From assembly GCA_001799715.1 (NCBI GenBank), contig MGTZ01000007.1, positions 1-59,962 of the forward strand: a stretch of 59,962 nucleotides of DNA. The letters run 5' to 3'. A program made the position numbers and the translations under genes. The first letter of the stretch is position 1, and each line of letters starts with the position of its first letter. Of the stretch, positions 43,866 to 53,424 are shown piece by piece. The notes under the pieces are model-generated. The model had not been told where the DNA came from. It searched no databases and worked only from the letters and a program-made list of their open reading frames with translations. This stretch comes from Elusimicrobia bacterium GWB2_63_16 (GTDB lineage Bacteria; Elusimicrobiota; Elusimicrobia; Elusimicrobiales; UBA9959).

Positions 43866-44813
43866 ATGGGACCTGGAATACTCATTATCGTTTACAAGGG
43901 GATCGGCGACGTGCTGCTTACCACGCCGCTGCTGCGCGCGCTCAAGAAAGGCCTGCCGGACTCGCGCCTCTACTTCCTCACGCGCCGCCCCTCGCGGCGC
44001 ATACTCGAGAACAACCCCCGCCTGGCCGGCGTGTTCTACCGCGAGGACAAGCCGCTCGCGGCCATACGCGCCGCCGGCATAGACATCTCTATGGATTTCA
44101 TGAGGTCCGCTTCCTCCGGCCTCTACGCCCTGTTCTCCGGCGCTAAAAAGCGGCTGGCTTTCGAGGCGCCCGGCGCCTGGCTCTTCCACAACACGCGCCC
44201 CGTAAAGCGTCAGGACAACGCCTACACCGTCTTCGACCGGCTGCAGCTGCTCGAGCCGCTGGGCATACCCCACGACGGACCGCAGATGGAACTGGACTTC
44301 AAGCCGGAGAACGCGGCCAAGGCGGACGCTTTCCTGGCCGGCGCCGGGGTGAAACCCGAAGACTTTCTGATAACGTTCGACATCACCAGCCCGCGCGAAC
44401 ACCGCCGCTGGGCTCCCGAAAATTTCGCCGGCCTGGCCGACGCCGCCGCCGAGCGCCATGGCGCGCGCGTGGTGTTCCTGTGGGGCCCCGGAGAACTGGA
44501 CTACGTCAAGGCGGCCATGTCCGCCGCCAAGCGGCCGCACCTGCTCTGCCCCGATTTCGACCTGTTGGACCTCGCGGCCCTGCTCAGGCGAGCCTCGCTG
44601 CACGCCGGCACCAGTTCCGCCCCCATGCACCTGGCCGTCAGCCAGGGGGCGCCCACCTTCACGGTCTACGCCCCGCAGAATTCCCCGGCCAGCTGGACTC
44701 CCCCCGGCCCTCGCCACGCGTGGTCGCAGGGCGAGCTCTCCACGCTGCCCTTCGATACGGTCCGGGACAGCTTCCTGACCCACATAAAGAAACTCAAGGA
44801 GGCCGCCAGATGA
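43866..44813 (+). CDS. GT9-family glycosyltransferase (heptosyltransferase-like)
   Basis: The 315-residue protein has the GT9 N-terminal motif IVYKGIGDVLLTTPLLRAL, a middle ITFDITSPREHRRWAPENFAGLAD (donor-site region), and the C-terminal LHAGTSSAPMHLAVSQGAPTFTVYAP corresponding to the GT9 D-S-G-P-M-H-I-A motif. It should transfer heptose or a related sugar to the LPS core at the cytosolic face. Its ATG sits just beyond element G without a ribosome binding site. Its end overlaps lpxK by 4 nt. Confidence 0.88.
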   Translation: MGPGILIIVYKGIGDVLLTTPLLRALKKGLPDSRLYFLTRRPSRRILENNPRLAGVFYREDKPLAAIRAAGIDISMDFMRSASSGLYALFSGAKKRLAFEAPGAWLFHNTRPVKRQDNAYTVFDRLQLLEPLGIPHDGPQMELDFKPENAAKADAFLAGAGVKPEDFLITFDITSPREHRRWAPENFAGLADAAAERHGARVVFLWGPGELDYVKAAMSAAKRPHLLCPDFDLLDLAALLRRASLHAGTSSAPMHLAVSQGAPTFTVYAPQNSPASWTPPGPRHAWSQGELSTLPFDTVRDSFLTHIKKLKEAAR

Positions 44814-45907
44814 GCTTCTCCGCCGAAAAGACCCGCGATTCGTTGCGGCAGGGCGCGGCCGGCCGCCTGCTGCTGAGCCTGCTGTCCCACACCTATTCCG
44901 GCGTGATCCGCGCGCGCAAAGCCCTATACGCCCGGCGCGTACTCAAGAGCCGCAGGCTGCCGGTGCCGGTGGTCTGCTTCGGCAACATCTCCTCCGGCGG
45001 CACCGGCAAGACCTCCACCGTGGTCACCGTGGCGCTGGAACTGGCGCGCTCCGGCCGCAAGCCGGCCGTGCTGCTGCGCGGCTACCGCCGCAAGGCCCCG
45101 CCCGACAGCGTCACCGTCCTGACCAAGGGCCGCCCGCTGGTGCTCGACGAGGCCGGCGACGAGGCGCTGATGCTCTACCGCATGCTGGAGCCCGCCGGCG
45201 TGCCGGTGATAGTCTCCGCCGACCGCTATGCCTCCGGCACCGCCGCCGTGGAGCTGGGCGCCGACCTGATCCTCATGGACGACGGCTTCCAGCATTTCGC
45301 GCTGGAGCGCGACGCAGACATCGTGCTGGTAAACGCCACCGCCCCCTTCTACCGCGACCGGGTGCTGCCCGCCGGGGACCTGCGCGAGGCGCCCGCCGGC
45401 CTGGAGCGCGCCGCGGCCGTGGTCATCACGCATTGCGAACAGGTGACGCAGGACGCCGTGGACGAGCTGCGCGCCGAGATAGCGCGCCTGGCGCCAGGCG
45501 CCGAGATCGTGGAGAGCATGCACGCCCCGGAGACTTTCATAGACCCCGCCACCGCGGTGAACGTGGACCTCAACGCCCTGCGCGGCCGGCCCGCCGTGGC
45601 GCTATCGGGCATAGGCGACCCGGCCTCGTTCGAGAACGTGCTCAAGAAAATGCAGCTCGACCTTAAGCAGATCTGGCGCTACCCCGACCATCACGCCTTC
45701 ACGGAGGAGGAACTGGCCGCGGCCGAGCGCGCCCGCGACGGCCTGCCGCTGATCACCACCTACAAGGATTTTTCGCGCTTCCCCCCCGGCTGGCAGGGCC
45801 TGCTGGGCGGCGGCGTGCTGATACTCTCGGTCAAGATAGTCTTCCTGCTCGACGGCTGGAAGCGCCTCATGCGCGTAGTGGACAACGCCGGAAAGGACCG
45901 CGACTGA
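44810..45907 (+). CDS. lpxK: Tetraacyldisaccharide 4'-kinase LpxK
   Basis: The 365-residue inner-membrane enzyme phosphorylates the lipid A disaccharide at position 4'. An N-terminal amphipathic segment precedes the P-loop VCFGNISSGGTGKTSTVVTVA. LLRGYRRKA, VIVSADRYASGTAAVELGADLILMDDGFQHFALERD (catalytic D-D-G-F-Q-H) and YPDHHAFTEEEL follow. The start at 44810 is supported by AAGGAGG at 44796-44802 and the ATGA overlap with the upstream stop; the frame is open much further upstream inside the GT9 gene. Confidence 0.96.
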   Translation: MSFSAEKTRDSLRQGAAGRLLLSLLSHTYSGVIRARKALYARRVLKSRRLPVPVVCFGNISSGGTGKTSTVVTVALELARSGRKPAVLLRGYRRKAPPDSVTVLTKGRPLVLDEAGDEALMLYRMLEPAGVPVIVSADRYASGTAAVELGADLILMDDGFQHFALERDADIVLVNATAPFYRDRVLPAGDLREAPAGLERAAAVVITHCEQVTQDAVDELRAEIARLAPGAEIVESMHAPETFIDPATAVNVDLNALRGRPAVALSGIGDPASFENVLKKMQLDLKQIWRYPDHHAFTEEELAAAERARDGLPLITTYKDFSRFPPGWQGLLGGGVLILSVKIVFLLDGWKRLMRVVDNAGKDRD

Positions 45908-46485
45908 TGCGCGCCTGGCCCCGCACCCTCAGGAAAGCACCAGCCGCGCCCACGGCCTTCCTGGACCGCGACGGCACGATCAACCGGGACCGGGCCGGGG
46001 TCTACATCACGTCGCCGGACCAGTTGAAGCTCTACGCGTCGGCGGCCAGGGCCGTAAAACTTCTTGCGGAGAAAGGCTACCGGATAGTGGTGCTGACCAA
46101 CCAGTCCGGGGTGGGCCGCGGCTACATGACCCTGGCCGCAGCAAAAGCCATCAATCTAAAACTGGTGCGCGACCTGCGCGCCGCCGGCGCGCCCGTGGCC
46201 GCCGTCTATTTCTGCCCGCACGCCCCGGACGCGGCTTGCGCCTGCCGCAAACCCCGCCCCGGCCTGCTGCGCGAGGCCCGCAAGGACACCCCGGCCGACA
46301 TGAAGCGCTCTTTCGTGGCCGGCGACAAGCCTTCCGACCTGGCCCTGGCCAGGAACGCCGGTCTGAAAGGCTACCTGGTGCTGACCGGGCAGGGCCGCGC
46401 CGCCGCGGCCGCGGGCTATAAGGACCTGCTGGCGCTCGCCAGGGCCGTACCCGATCTCGGTAAAAATCACAAAGGCAAAGACTAA
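45907..46485 (+). CDS. gmhB: D-glycero-D-manno-heptose 1,7-bisphosphate 7-phosphatase (GmhB type)
   Basis: The 192-residue HAD phosphatase has the nucleophile motif FLDRDGTINRDR near residue 18, VVLTNQSGVGRGYMT near 57 and the zinc loop C-P-H-A-P-D-A-A-C-A-C near 100. The KPRPGLL and VAGDKPSDLALARNAG metal-binding motifs follow. It removes the 7-phosphate in ADP-heptose synthesis, between the kinase HldA (encoded 1.4 kb downstream) and the adenylyltransferase step, which is not in this window. Its start overlaps the lpxK stop by 1 nt. Confidence 0.93.
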   Translation: MRAWPRTLRKAPAAPTAFLDRDGTINRDRAGVYITSPDQLKLYASAARAVKLLAEKGYRIVVLTNQSGVGRGYMTLAAAKAINLKLVRDLRAAGAPVAAVYFCPHAPDAACACRKPRPGLLREARKDTPADMKRSFVAGDKPSDLALARNAGLKGYLVLTGQGRAAAAAGYKDLLALARAVPDLGKNHKGKD

Positions 46486-46486
46486 C

Positions 46487-47038
46487 ATGAAAAAACGCAT
46501 ACTCGTCTCCCAGATCGTCACGCTGCTGCTCCTGCTCGCCGCCCGTCCCGAAAGCTGGCTCCTTTTCTGGGCCGGCCTCGCCGTGATGCTGCTCGGGCAG
46601 CTGGTGCGCCTGGCGGCCAGCGCCGCCATAGTTAAATCCAAGACGCTGACGGTCACCGGCCCCTACGCCGCCGTGCGCAACCCCCTCTACCTCGGCACCA
46701 TGGTCATGACCGCCGGACTGATGATCATGCTCTCCTCCCCCTCCCGCCCGGCGCTGACCGCCGCCCTCTGGGCCGCCGCCGCCGCGGCTTTCGGCTGGAT
46801 CTATTACGTCACGATCAAGGCCGAGGAGCAGTACCTGCAGTCGGTCTACGGCGAGGACTTCGTCAAGTACAAGGCGGCCGCCCCCGCCATCCTGCCCACC
46901 CCCTCCGGCCTGGCCGGCTTCTTCGACTTTTCGGCTTATTCCGCCGAGGTCTTTCGCAAGAACAAGGAATGGCGGGGCATGACGGCCGCCGCCCTGCTGG
47001 CCGTACTGGTGGCCGCCCGCATTCACTATGGTTTTTAA
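46487..47038 (+). CDS. Isoprenylcysteine carboxyl methyltransferase-like membrane protein
   Basis: The 183-residue polytopic protein has the ICMT/PEMT-type SAM-binding signature TGPYAAVRNPLYLGTMVMTAG near residue 57 and EEQYLQSVYGEDFVKYK near 110. Bacterial members methylate membrane lipids or unknown small molecules; the substrate cannot be predicted. It begins 1 nt after gmhB and overlaps the next gene by 11 nt, so it belongs to the LPS operon. Confidence 0.85.
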   Translation: MKKRILVSQIVTLLLLLAARPESWLLFWAGLAVMLLGQLVRLAASAAIVKSKTLTVTGPYAAVRNPLYLGTMVMTAGLMIMLSSPSRPALTAALWAAAAAAFGWIYYVTIKAEEQYLQSVYGEDFVKYKAAAPAILPTPSGLAGFFDFSAYSAEVFRKNKEWRGMTAAALLAVLVAARIHYGF

Positions 47039-47855
47039 ACTCCTGCTGCTGCTCGGGCTGGCCTCGCCGGCCGCGGCGGCGGAGAACCTGCTGGAACATC
47101 CCTACTGGAACCTGCCGGCCTCCACCGCCGCCGTCACCCCGGCGTCGGCGGGCCTGGTGAACGGCGAGACGCTGGAGTACGACATCTACTGGGGGCTGGT
47201 CTACGTCGGGCGGGCCTACCTCAAGATAGAGCAGACCGTGGACATCTCCTCCCGCCCGGCCCTGCATATAGTTTCCGAGGCCAGGTCCGGCTCTTTCATA
47301 AATAATTTCTATAAAGTGGCGGACCGCAACGACTCCTGGATGGACGCCGCCACGCTGCAGTCCTACGGTTACTACAAGAAGGTCTCAGAGGGCAAGTTCT
47401 TCTTCAACGAGTGGCTGGTTTTCGACGCCGCGGCAAAGCGCTATTACGGCCGCAAGATGAACAAGAAGCGCCAGGTCACCGAGGTGGAAGGTCCGCTGGA
47501 GGGCGCTGTAAACGACGTGCTCTCCGGGCTCTACCGCCTGCGGGCCATGCAGATCCCCCAGGGTTCACGCGTGGAGCTGGACGTCAACACCAAGCGCAAC
47601 TGGCGCCTGACCATCAAGTCCGGCAAGAGCGAGAAGATCTCCACCCCTTACGGCAAGAAGAAGTGCATGCTGTTCGAGCCGATGGCCGGCGAAGAGGGCA
47701 TCTTCGTGGCCAAGGCCGGCAAGCGCATGCTGGTCTGGATCACCGAGGACGAGCTGAAAGTGCCGATGATGCTGAAGGCCGAGATCTTCATCGGCTCCGT
47801 AACCGCCAAGCTGGTGCGCCGCACCATCTCCCCCGGCCCCTACAAATTCCGCTAA
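47028..47855 (+). CDS. DUF3108-domain periplasmic protein
   Basis: The 275-residue protein has a signal peptide (MVFKLLLLLGLASPAAAA) and a DUF3108 domain: LVNGETLEYDIYWGLVYVGRAYLKIEQ near residues 43-70, DRNDSWMDAATLQSYGYYKKVSEGKF, AVNDVLSGLYRLR, and a C-terminal WITEDELKVPMMLKAEIFIGSVTAKL. The predicted fold is an all-beta lipid-binding-like sheet; function is unknown. Location in an LPS operon suggests an envelope role. Confidence 0.87.
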   Translation: MVFKLLLLLGLASPAAAAENLLEHPYWNLPASTAAVTPASAGLVNGETLEYDIYWGLVYVGRAYLKIEQTVDISSRPALHIVSEARSGSFINNFYKVADRNDSWMDAATLQSYGYYKKVSEGKFFFNEWLVFDAAAKRYYGRKMNKKRQVTEVEGPLEGAVNDVLSGLYRLRAMQIPQGSRVELDVNTKRNWRLTIKSGKSEKISTPYGKKKCMLFEPMAGEEGIFVAKAGKRMLVWITEDELKVPMMLKAEIFIGSVTAKLVRRTISPGPYKFR

Positions 47856-47883
47856 CCCCCGCTAACCCGGCGGGCCCATTTGT

Positions 47884-47889
47884 TATAAT
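47884..47889 (+). promoter_or_regulatory. -10 element with very short leader (hldA operon)
   Basis: TATAAT ends 9 nt before the hldA ATG at 47899, in an AT-rich island within GC-rich DNA. No Shine-Dalgarno lies between, so a near-leaderless transcript is possible. Confidence 0.5.
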
Positions 47890-47898
47890 ATTTATATT

Positions 47899-48915
47899 AT
47901 GACAAAGGCTGCTTACAAGCGTCTTTCCGCCATCGTAGCCGGCTTCCGCGGCCGCAAGATAGCCGTTTTCGGCGACCTGATGCTGGACCGCTACATAAAA
48001 GGTTCCGTAAAGCGGATCTCCCCCGAAGCCCCGGTGCCCGTAGTGCGGGTCACCTCCGAATCCTCCGTCTGCGGCGGCGCCGCCAACGTGGCCGTCAACC
48101 TGGCCGCCTTCGGCGCCTCCCCCTCGCTGGTCTCCGTCACCGGGCGCGACGCCCCCGCCGAAGAACTGACCTCCCTGCTGGCCGCCGCAGGCGTCAGCGC
48201 CGCCTCCCTGGTGCGCGACGGCGCTTTCCGCACCATAGAGAAGACCCGCGTAATAGCCGAGCATCAACAGGTCGTGCGCTTCGACCACGAGTACCCCGCC
48301 CTGCTGGGCCAGCCCGCCCGCCGGGCCGCCCTCTCCTCGCTGGAAGCCGCGCTCGCGGACGGCTGCCAGGCGCTGATCCTTTCCGACTACGGCAAAGGCC
48401 TGCTGGAACCCTCCACGATAAAGGCCGCCATCGGCCTGGCCGCCCGCCGCGGCGTGCCGGTCTTCGTGGACCCCAAGGTGGAGCATTTCCAGCTCTACCG
48501 CGGCGTGGCCTGCATCACCCCCAACACTTCCGAAGCCTACGGCGGCATGCGCCAGACGCAGAAGGACGGGCAGGAGCACGCCGAGAAGCTCGGCCGCGAC
48601 ATCATGCGCCGCCTGGGCCTGCGCTCGCTGCTGATAACCCAGGGCGAACACGGCATGACGCTGTTCACCCGCAAGGCCTCCGCGCTGGCCTCTACCCATA
48701 TCCCCACCCGCGCCAGGGAGGTCTTCGACGTGACCGGCGCGGGCGACACGGTCATCTCCACCCTGGCCCTCACCTGGGCCGCCGGGGCCGCCCCCGAGGA
48801 AGCGGCCACCGCCGCCAATTTCGCCGCCGGCATCGTGGTAGCCAAGCTGGGCACCGCCTCGGCCAGCGTGGAAGAGCTGCTGGAAAGCGCTAAATCATGG
48901 ATAAAGACTGCCTGA
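47899..48915 (+). CDS. hldA: D-glycero-beta-D-manno-heptose-7-phosphate kinase (HldA; RfaE kinase domain)
   Basis: The 338-residue ribokinase/PfkB-fold kinase corresponds only to the N-terminal half of bifunctional HldE. Motifs are VFGDLMLDRYIKGSVKRISPEAPVPVV, CGGAANVAVNLAAFGA, VRFDHE, LILSDYGKGLL, FVDPK and the C-terminal DVTGAGDTVIST with the catalytic Asp. It phosphorylates heptose 7-phosphate at C1. GmhB is encoded upstream; the matching adenylyltransferase (HldC) is not in this window. It overlaps kdsB by 19 nt. Confidence 0.94.
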   Translation: MTKAAYKRLSAIVAGFRGRKIAVFGDLMLDRYIKGSVKRISPEAPVPVVRVTSESSVCGGAANVAVNLAAFGASPSLVSVTGRDAPAEELTSLLAAAGVSAASLVRDGAFRTIEKTRVIAEHQQVVRFDHEYPALLGQPARRAALSSLEAALADGCQALILSDYGKGLLEPSTIKAAIGLAARRGVPVFVDPKVEHFQLYRGVACITPNTSEAYGGMRQTQKDGQEHAEKLGRDIMRRLGLRSLLITQGEHGMTLFTRKASALASTHIPTRAREVFDVTGAGDTVISTLALTWAAGAAPEEAATAANFAAGIVVAKLGTASASVEELLESAKSWIKTA

Positions 48916-49640
48916 TCGTCATACCCGCCCGCTACGGCTCGCAGCGCTACCCCGGCAAGGTGCTGGCGCGCCTGGGCGGCAAGCCCGTCATACAGTGGTG
49001 CTGGGAAGCCGCCGTCAAGGCCGGCCTCGGCGAGGTGACGGTAGCCACCGAACACGCGGCCGTTCTGAGCGCAGTGCGCGCCTTCGGGGCCCGCGCCGTG
49101 CTGACCAGCCCGCGCTGCCAGTCCGGCACCGACCGCGTCTACGAAGCGGCCCGCGGCACCAGAGCGGCCTACGTCATAAATATACAGGGCGACGAGCCGT
49201 TCATGACGGCCGCCACGCTGAAGAAAGCTTTCAGGAAACTGAAGTCTTCCCCAGACTGCCAGATCGGCACGGCCTGCGTGCGAATAGAGGACCGTGCGGA
49301 CATCGAGAACCCCAACTGCGTGAAGGTAGCGATGAACAAGGCCGGGCGGGCCCTCTATTTCTCCCGCTGCCCCATCCCCTTCCACCACGCACTTTCAGAC
49401 CTCAGGGACCTGCCCTACTACAAGCACTGCGGCTTCTACATCTACCGCCGCAGCGCCCTGGAACGATTCGTAAAATTGAAGCCCAGCCCCCTCGAGCGGC
49501 TGGAGCGGCTGGAACAGCTGCGTGCGCTCGAGAACGGCATGGGCATAGCCGTGGCCCAAGTGCCGGCGCTCGGGCCGGCCATAGACGTGCCGGCGGACCT
49601 GCGGGCCGCCGAAAGATTTCTTAAACGCGCCGGGCGCTAG
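48897..49640 (+). CDS. kdsB: 3-deoxy-manno-octulosonate cytidylyltransferase
   Basis: The 247-residue nucleotidyltransferase activates Kdo with CTP to CMP-Kdo. It shows [27 protein letters not shown] near the start, VATEHAAV, the [11 protein letters not shown] motif, [10 protein letters not shown] with the metal-binding Asp near residue 99, and [11 protein letters not shown] synthase is encoded 74 nt downstream. It overlaps hldA by 19 nt. Confidence 0.96.
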   Translation: MDKDCLIVIPARYGSQRYPGKVLARLGGKPVIQWCWEAAVKAGLGEVTVATEHAAVLSAVRAFGARAVLTSPRCQSGTDRVYEAARGTRAAYVINIQGDEPFMTAATLKKAFRKLKSSPDCQIGTACVRIEDRADIENPNCVKVAMNKAGRALYFSRCPIPFHHALSDLRDLPYYKHCGFYIYRRSALERFVKLKPSPLERLERLEQLRALENGMGIAVAQVPALGPAIDVPADLRAAERFLKRAGR

Positions 49641-49714
49641 GAGGACGCCGGGCCGGGCCGCCCCCTCGGGAGCGGCTCTCTCAAACTGCTTTTGCGCGCA
49701 AGCGCGGGGATAAA

Positions 49715-51310
49715 ATGACCAGATATATATTCGTGACCGGCGGCGTAGTCAGCTCTCTCGGCAAAGGCATCACCGCGGCCTCCATCGGCCGCCTGCTCAA
49801 GTCCCACGGGCTTTCCGTCACCATCATGAAATGCGACCCGTACATCAACGTGGACGCCGGCACCATGGCGCCGTTCCAGCACGGCGAGGTCTTCGTCACC
49901 GACGACGGCGCCGAGACCGACCTGGACCTGGGCTACTACGAGCGCTTCCTGGGCATAGACACCGGCCGCGTCAATATCATGACCGCGGGGCAGATCTACC
50001 AGACCGTCATCGCCAAGGAGCGCGAGGGCGGCTACCTGGGCCAGACCGTGCAGGTCATCCCGCATATCACCGACGAGATCAAGCGCCGCTTCGTCAAGGC
50101 CGGCGAGGGCTTCGACATCGCCATCATCGAGATCGGCGGCACCGTGGGCGACATCGAGAGCCTCCCCTTCCTCGAGGCCGCCCGCCAGATGCGCCCCGAC
50201 CGCATGCGCAACGACGTGCTGTACCTGCACGTCACGCTGGTCCCCTACCTGACCGCCTCCGACGAGCTCAAGACCAAGCCCACGCAGCACTCCGTCAACA
50301 AGCTGCGCGAGATCGGCATCGACCCGGACATCATCGTCTGCCGCGCCGAGAAGCCGCTGGCGCGCGACATCAAGAACAAGATCGCCCTGTTCACCAGCGT
50401 CCCCAAGGAAGCCGTGATAGACGCGCCCGACGCGCCTTCCATCTACGACGTGCCGCTGGTGCTCAAGAAGCAGGGCCTCGACGAGCAGATCATGATGCTG
50501 CTGCGGCTGCGCAGCGGCAAGTGGGACTTCGACGAGTGGACCGAGTTCACGGCGCGCCTGAAGGCCGCGGCCGGCGCCGCCCCGGTGCGCATAGCCATAG
50601 CCGGCAAGTACACCAAGCTCAAGGACTCCTATAAATCCCTGACCGAGGCCGTGCTGCACGGCGCTATCGCCAACGGCGTGAAGGCCGAGTTCGACTACGT
50701 GGACGTGGAAGCCGAGGATTTCGGGGCGCGCCTGGCCAAGGCCGACGGCCTGATAGTGCCCGGCGGCTTCGGCGACCGCGGCATAGAGGGCAAGATCTCC
50801 GCCGTGCGATACGCCCGCGAGAACAAACTGCCGTTCCTGGGTATCTGCCTAGGCATGCAGTGCGCCACCATCGAGTTCGCGCGCAACGCCATCGGCCTCA
50901 AGCGCGCGCATTCCACGGAGTTCGACCCCAAGACCCCCCACCCGGTGGTGGACCTGATGGCCGAGCAGAAAGGCGTGAAGGACAAGGGCGGCACGATGCG
51001 CCTCGGCGCGTGGCCCTGCGACATCAGGAAGGGCTCGCTGGCCGCCAAGATCTACGGCGCCGCCGCCATCTCCGAGCGGCACCGCCACCGCTACGAGTTC
51101 AACAACAAGTACGCGGCGCAGTACGCCAAGGCCGGCATGACGGTCAGCGGCGTCAACAAAAAGGTGAATCTGCCAGAGATCGTGGAGATCAAGGACCACC
51201 CCTGGTTCGTTGGCGTGCAGTTCCACCCGGAGTTCAAGTCCCGGCCGCTGATGCCGCACCCGCTGTTCTTCAGCTTCGTCGCGGCGGCGGTAAAGAACCG
51301 GAAAAAGTAA
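49715..51310 (+). CDS. pyrG: CTP synthase
   Basis: The 531-residue enzyme aminates UTP to CTP with glutamine. The N-terminal amidoligase begins [28 protein letters not shown] with ATP-site residues and the [14 protein letters not shown] motif. The C-terminal class I glutaminase has the Cys nucleophile in [17 protein letters not shown] near residue 383 and His-Glu in FHPEFKSRP near residue 510. Its placement between kdsB and kdsA supplies CTP for CMP-Kdo formation in the same transcript. Confidence 0.98.
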   Translation: MTRYIFVTGGVVSSLGKGITAASIGRLLKSHGLSVTIMKCDPYINVDAGTMAPFQHGEVFVTDDGAETDLDLGYYERFLGIDTGRVNIMTAGQIYQTVIAKEREGGYLGQTVQVIPHITDEIKRRFVKAGEGFDIAIIEIGGTVGDIESLPFLEAARQMRPDRMRNDVLYLHVTLVPYLTASDELKTKPTQHSVNKLREIGIDPDIIVCRAEKPLARDIKNKIALFTSVPKEAVIDAPDAPSIYDVPLVLKKQGLDEQIMMLLRLRSGKWDFDEWTEFTARLKAAAGAAPVRIAIAGKYTKLKDSYKSLTEAVLHGAIANGVKAEFDYVDVEAEDFGARLAKADGLIVPGGFGDRGIEGKISAVRYARENKLPFLGICLGMQCATIEFARNAIGLKRAHSTEFDPKTPHPVVDLMAEQKGVKDKGGTMRLGAWPCDIRKGSLAAKIYGAAAISERHRHRYEFNNKYAAQYAKAGMTVSGVNKKVNLPEIVEIKDHPWFVGVQFHPEFKSRPLMPHPLFFSFVAAAVKNRKK

Positions 51311-51320
51311 GGAGACGCGC

Positions 51321-52169
51321 GTGGCTAAACAGAAACAGGTTAAAGTCGGCAAAGTGACCTTCTCCAACGACGGGCCGCTGGCCTATATCGTGGGACCGTG
51401 CGTCATAGAAACGGCGCGGTCCTACGAGGCCGAGGCCGTGAAGCTCAAAGCGGTCTTCTCGGTCCTCAAGACGCCGTTCGTACTAAAGGCCTCTTTCGAC
51501 AAGGCCAACCGCACCTCGCACAGCGCCTTCCGCGGGATAGGCATGCAGGCGGCCCTGGACTTCCTCAAAGAACTGAAGAACCGCCTGGGGCTGCCGCTGC
51601 TGGTGGACGTGCACGAGCCGTCGCAGGCGGCCGCGGTCGCCGCCGCGGCCGACATACTGCAGGTGCCGGCCTTCCTGTGCCGGCAGACCGACCTGCTCTA
51701 CGCCTGCGCCGACACCGGCCGGGCCGTCAACGTCAAGAAAGGCCAGTTCCTCTCCCCGTGGGAAGCCGAGAACATAGTCAAGAAGCTCGAGAACCGCGGC
51801 GCGGCGGGCATCATGCTCACCGAGCGCGGCTCCTCCTTCGGCTACGGCAATCTGGTGGTGGACATGCGCTCGCTGGAGATCATGAAGGACTTCGGCTACC
51901 CGGTGATCTTCGACTGCACGCACTCGGTGCAGCGCCCCGGCGGCCTCGGCAACGCCACCGGCGGGGACCGCCGCTTCATCCTGCCGCTGGCCAAGGCCGC
52001 GGCCTCGCAGCGCATAGCGGGCCTGTTCTTCGAGGCCCACCCGAACCCCTCAAAGGCGCTCTCCGACGGGCCGAATTCGCTGCGGCTCGCCGCCGTGAAG
52101 CCCGCGGTGGCGGCGCTCAACCGCGTGGACAGGCTGGCCACCGAGATCGCCGGAGTAGGATCCAACTAA
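51321..52169 (+). CDS. kdsA: 3-deoxy-8-phosphooctulonate synthase
   Basis: The 282-residue class I DAHP/Kdo8P synthase condenses PEP with arabinose 5-phosphate. Signatures are YIVGPCVIETARSYEAEAV, FVLKASFDKANRTS, DVHEPSQAAAVAAAADILQVPAFLCRQTDLL, KKGQFLSPWEAENI and VIFDCTHSVQRPGG. The start is GTG at 51321, with AAGGAG 7 nt upstream. The ASFDKANR motif and no obvious metal-site Cys leave metal dependence open. Confidence 0.96.
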   Translation: MAKQKQVKVGKVTFSNDGPLAYIVGPCVIETARSYEAEAVKLKAVFSVLKTPFVLKASFDKANRTSHSAFRGIGMQAALDFLKELKNRLGLPLLVDVHEPSQAAAVAAAADILQVPAFLCRQTDLLYACADTGRAVNVKKGQFLSPWEAENIVKKLENRGAAGIMLTERGSSFGYGNLVVDMRSLEIMKDFGYPVIFDCTHSVQRPGGLGNATGGDRRFILPLAKAAASQRIAGLFFEAHPNPSKALSDGPNSLRLAAVKPAVAALNRVDRLATEIAGVGSN

Positions 52170-52178
52170 GGAAAGATT

Positions 52179-52442
52179 ATGAAATGCACCAACTGCGGGC
52201 AGGAAAACCGCCCTACGATCAAATTCTGCAGAAAATGCAACACGGACCTGACGCTGCCGCCGGCCTGGTTCCCCAACTGGCGCTGGCATCTCAAGACGCT
52301 GGCCTGGATCTACCTGACGCTCGTCGTCGGGTTCTTCGCCGTCAGCTACCTGCTGCGCCGGCTGCCGCCCCCCTACGACCAGCGCCAGATACCGCCGGAG
52401 ATGACGCCGTGGCTGAACCCGAAGAAAGCCCCGGCCAAATAG
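52179..52442 (+). CDS. Zinc-ribbon protein with one transmembrane helix
   Basis: The 87-residue protein has a C-x2-C...C-x2-C zinc ribbon (CTNCGQENRPTIKFCRKC) followed by one transmembrane segment (LAWIYLTLVVGFFAVSYLL) and a short Pro-rich tail. It sits between kdsA and the arabinose-5-phosphate isomerase gene, with gaps of 9 and 1 nt. Function is unknown; the spacing shows it is part of the operon. Confidence 0.8.
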   Translation: MKCTNCGQENRPTIKFCRKCNTDLTLPPAWFPNWRWHLKTLAWIYLTLVVGFFAVSYLLRRLPPPYDQRQIPPEMTPWLNPKKAPAK

Positions 52443-52443
52443 C

Positions 52444-53424
52444 ATGAATCCCAAAGACTCGCTGATCCTCAAGACCGCCCGCGGCGTGATCAAGTCCGAA
52501 AGCGCCGCCGTCTCCGGCCTGTCGGCCGCGCTGGACGCGTCCTTCGTGCGGGCCGTACGCCTGCTAGAGCGCTGCCAGGGCAAGGCCGTGCTGCTGGGCG
52601 TGGGCAAGTCCGGCCTGATAGCCCGCAAGATAGCCGCCACGCTGGCCTCCACCGGCACGCGCAGCGTCTACCTGCACCCCGTGGAGTCCCTGCACGGCGA
52701 TCTGGGCATGATAGCCGCCGACGACGTGGCCGTGGCGCTGTCCTATTCGGGCGAGACCGAGGAGACGGCCAAACTGCTGCCCATACTAAAGAAGCAGGGC
52801 CTGCCCGTCATCTCCATCACCAACAACGCCGGCTCGCGCATGGCCCGCCATTCCGACGTGGTGCTGCGCCTGCGGGTGAAGTCCGAGGCCTGCCCGATGG
52901 ACATAGTCCCCACCTCCTCCACCACCGCTATGCTGGCCCTCGGCGACGCGCTGGCCGTGACGCTGATGACTCTCAAAGGCTTCGGCCGCAACCATTTCGC
53001 CCGCCTGCACCCCGGCGGCAATCTGGGCAAGCTGCTGAACCTCAAGGTCGGGGACCTGATGCACAAGGGCCGCGAGAACCCCGTGGTAAAAGAAGGCGCC
53101 GCCGTAGCCGACGCGCTGCGCGTGATGACCGCCACCCGGGCCGGCGCCGTTTCCGTAACCGGCAGGGACGGCCGGTTGACCGGCTATTTCACCGACGGGG
53201 ACCTGCGCCGCCGGCTGCAGGACGGCAGCCTGGACCTGGCCGCCCCGGTCAAAGGCGTGATGACGCGCTCGCCGCTGACCGTACACCCCGAGACGCCGGC
53301 CATGGAGGCGGCGCGGTTGATCAGCGAGCGCCGCATAGACAATCTGCCGGTAACGGATTCGAAGTCCGGCCGCCCCGTGGGCATCATAGACGAGCGAGAC
53401 CTGCTCAAAGAAGGCCTGGGTTGA
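52444..53424 (+). CDS. kdsD: D-arabinose-5-phosphate isomerase (KdsD/KpsF/GutQ family)
   Basis: The 326-residue protein has an SIS sugar-isomerase domain (VLLGVGKSGLIARKIAATLASTGT, LSYSGETEETAKLLP, NHFARLHPGGNLGKLL) and two CBS domains in the last 120 residues (HKGRENPVVKEGA..., VMTRSPLTVHPETPAMEAARL). It converts ribulose 5-phosphate to arabinose 5-phosphate, the KdsA substrate. It overlaps lptC by 4 nt. Confidence 0.95.
   Translation: MNPKDSLILKTARGVIKSESAAVSGLSAALDASFVRAVRLLERCQGKAVLLGVGKSGLIARKIAATLASTGTRSVYLHPVESLHGDLGMIAADDVAVALSYSGETEETAKLLPILKKQGLPVISITNNAGSRMARHSDVVLRLRVKSEACPMDIVPTSSTTAMLALGDALAVTLMTLKGFGRNHFARLHPGGNLGKLLNLKVGDLMHKGRENPVVKEGAAVADALRVMTATRAGAVSVTGRDGRLTGYFTDGDLRRRLQDGSLDLAAPVKGVMTRSPLTVHPETPAMEAARLISERRIDNLPVTDSKSGRPVGIIDERDLLKEGLG

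Noticed and set aside
44480-44809. Long N-terminal extension of lpxK
   Set aside because: It is entirely inside the upstream GT9 gene in another frame; AAGGAGG and homology place the start at 44810.
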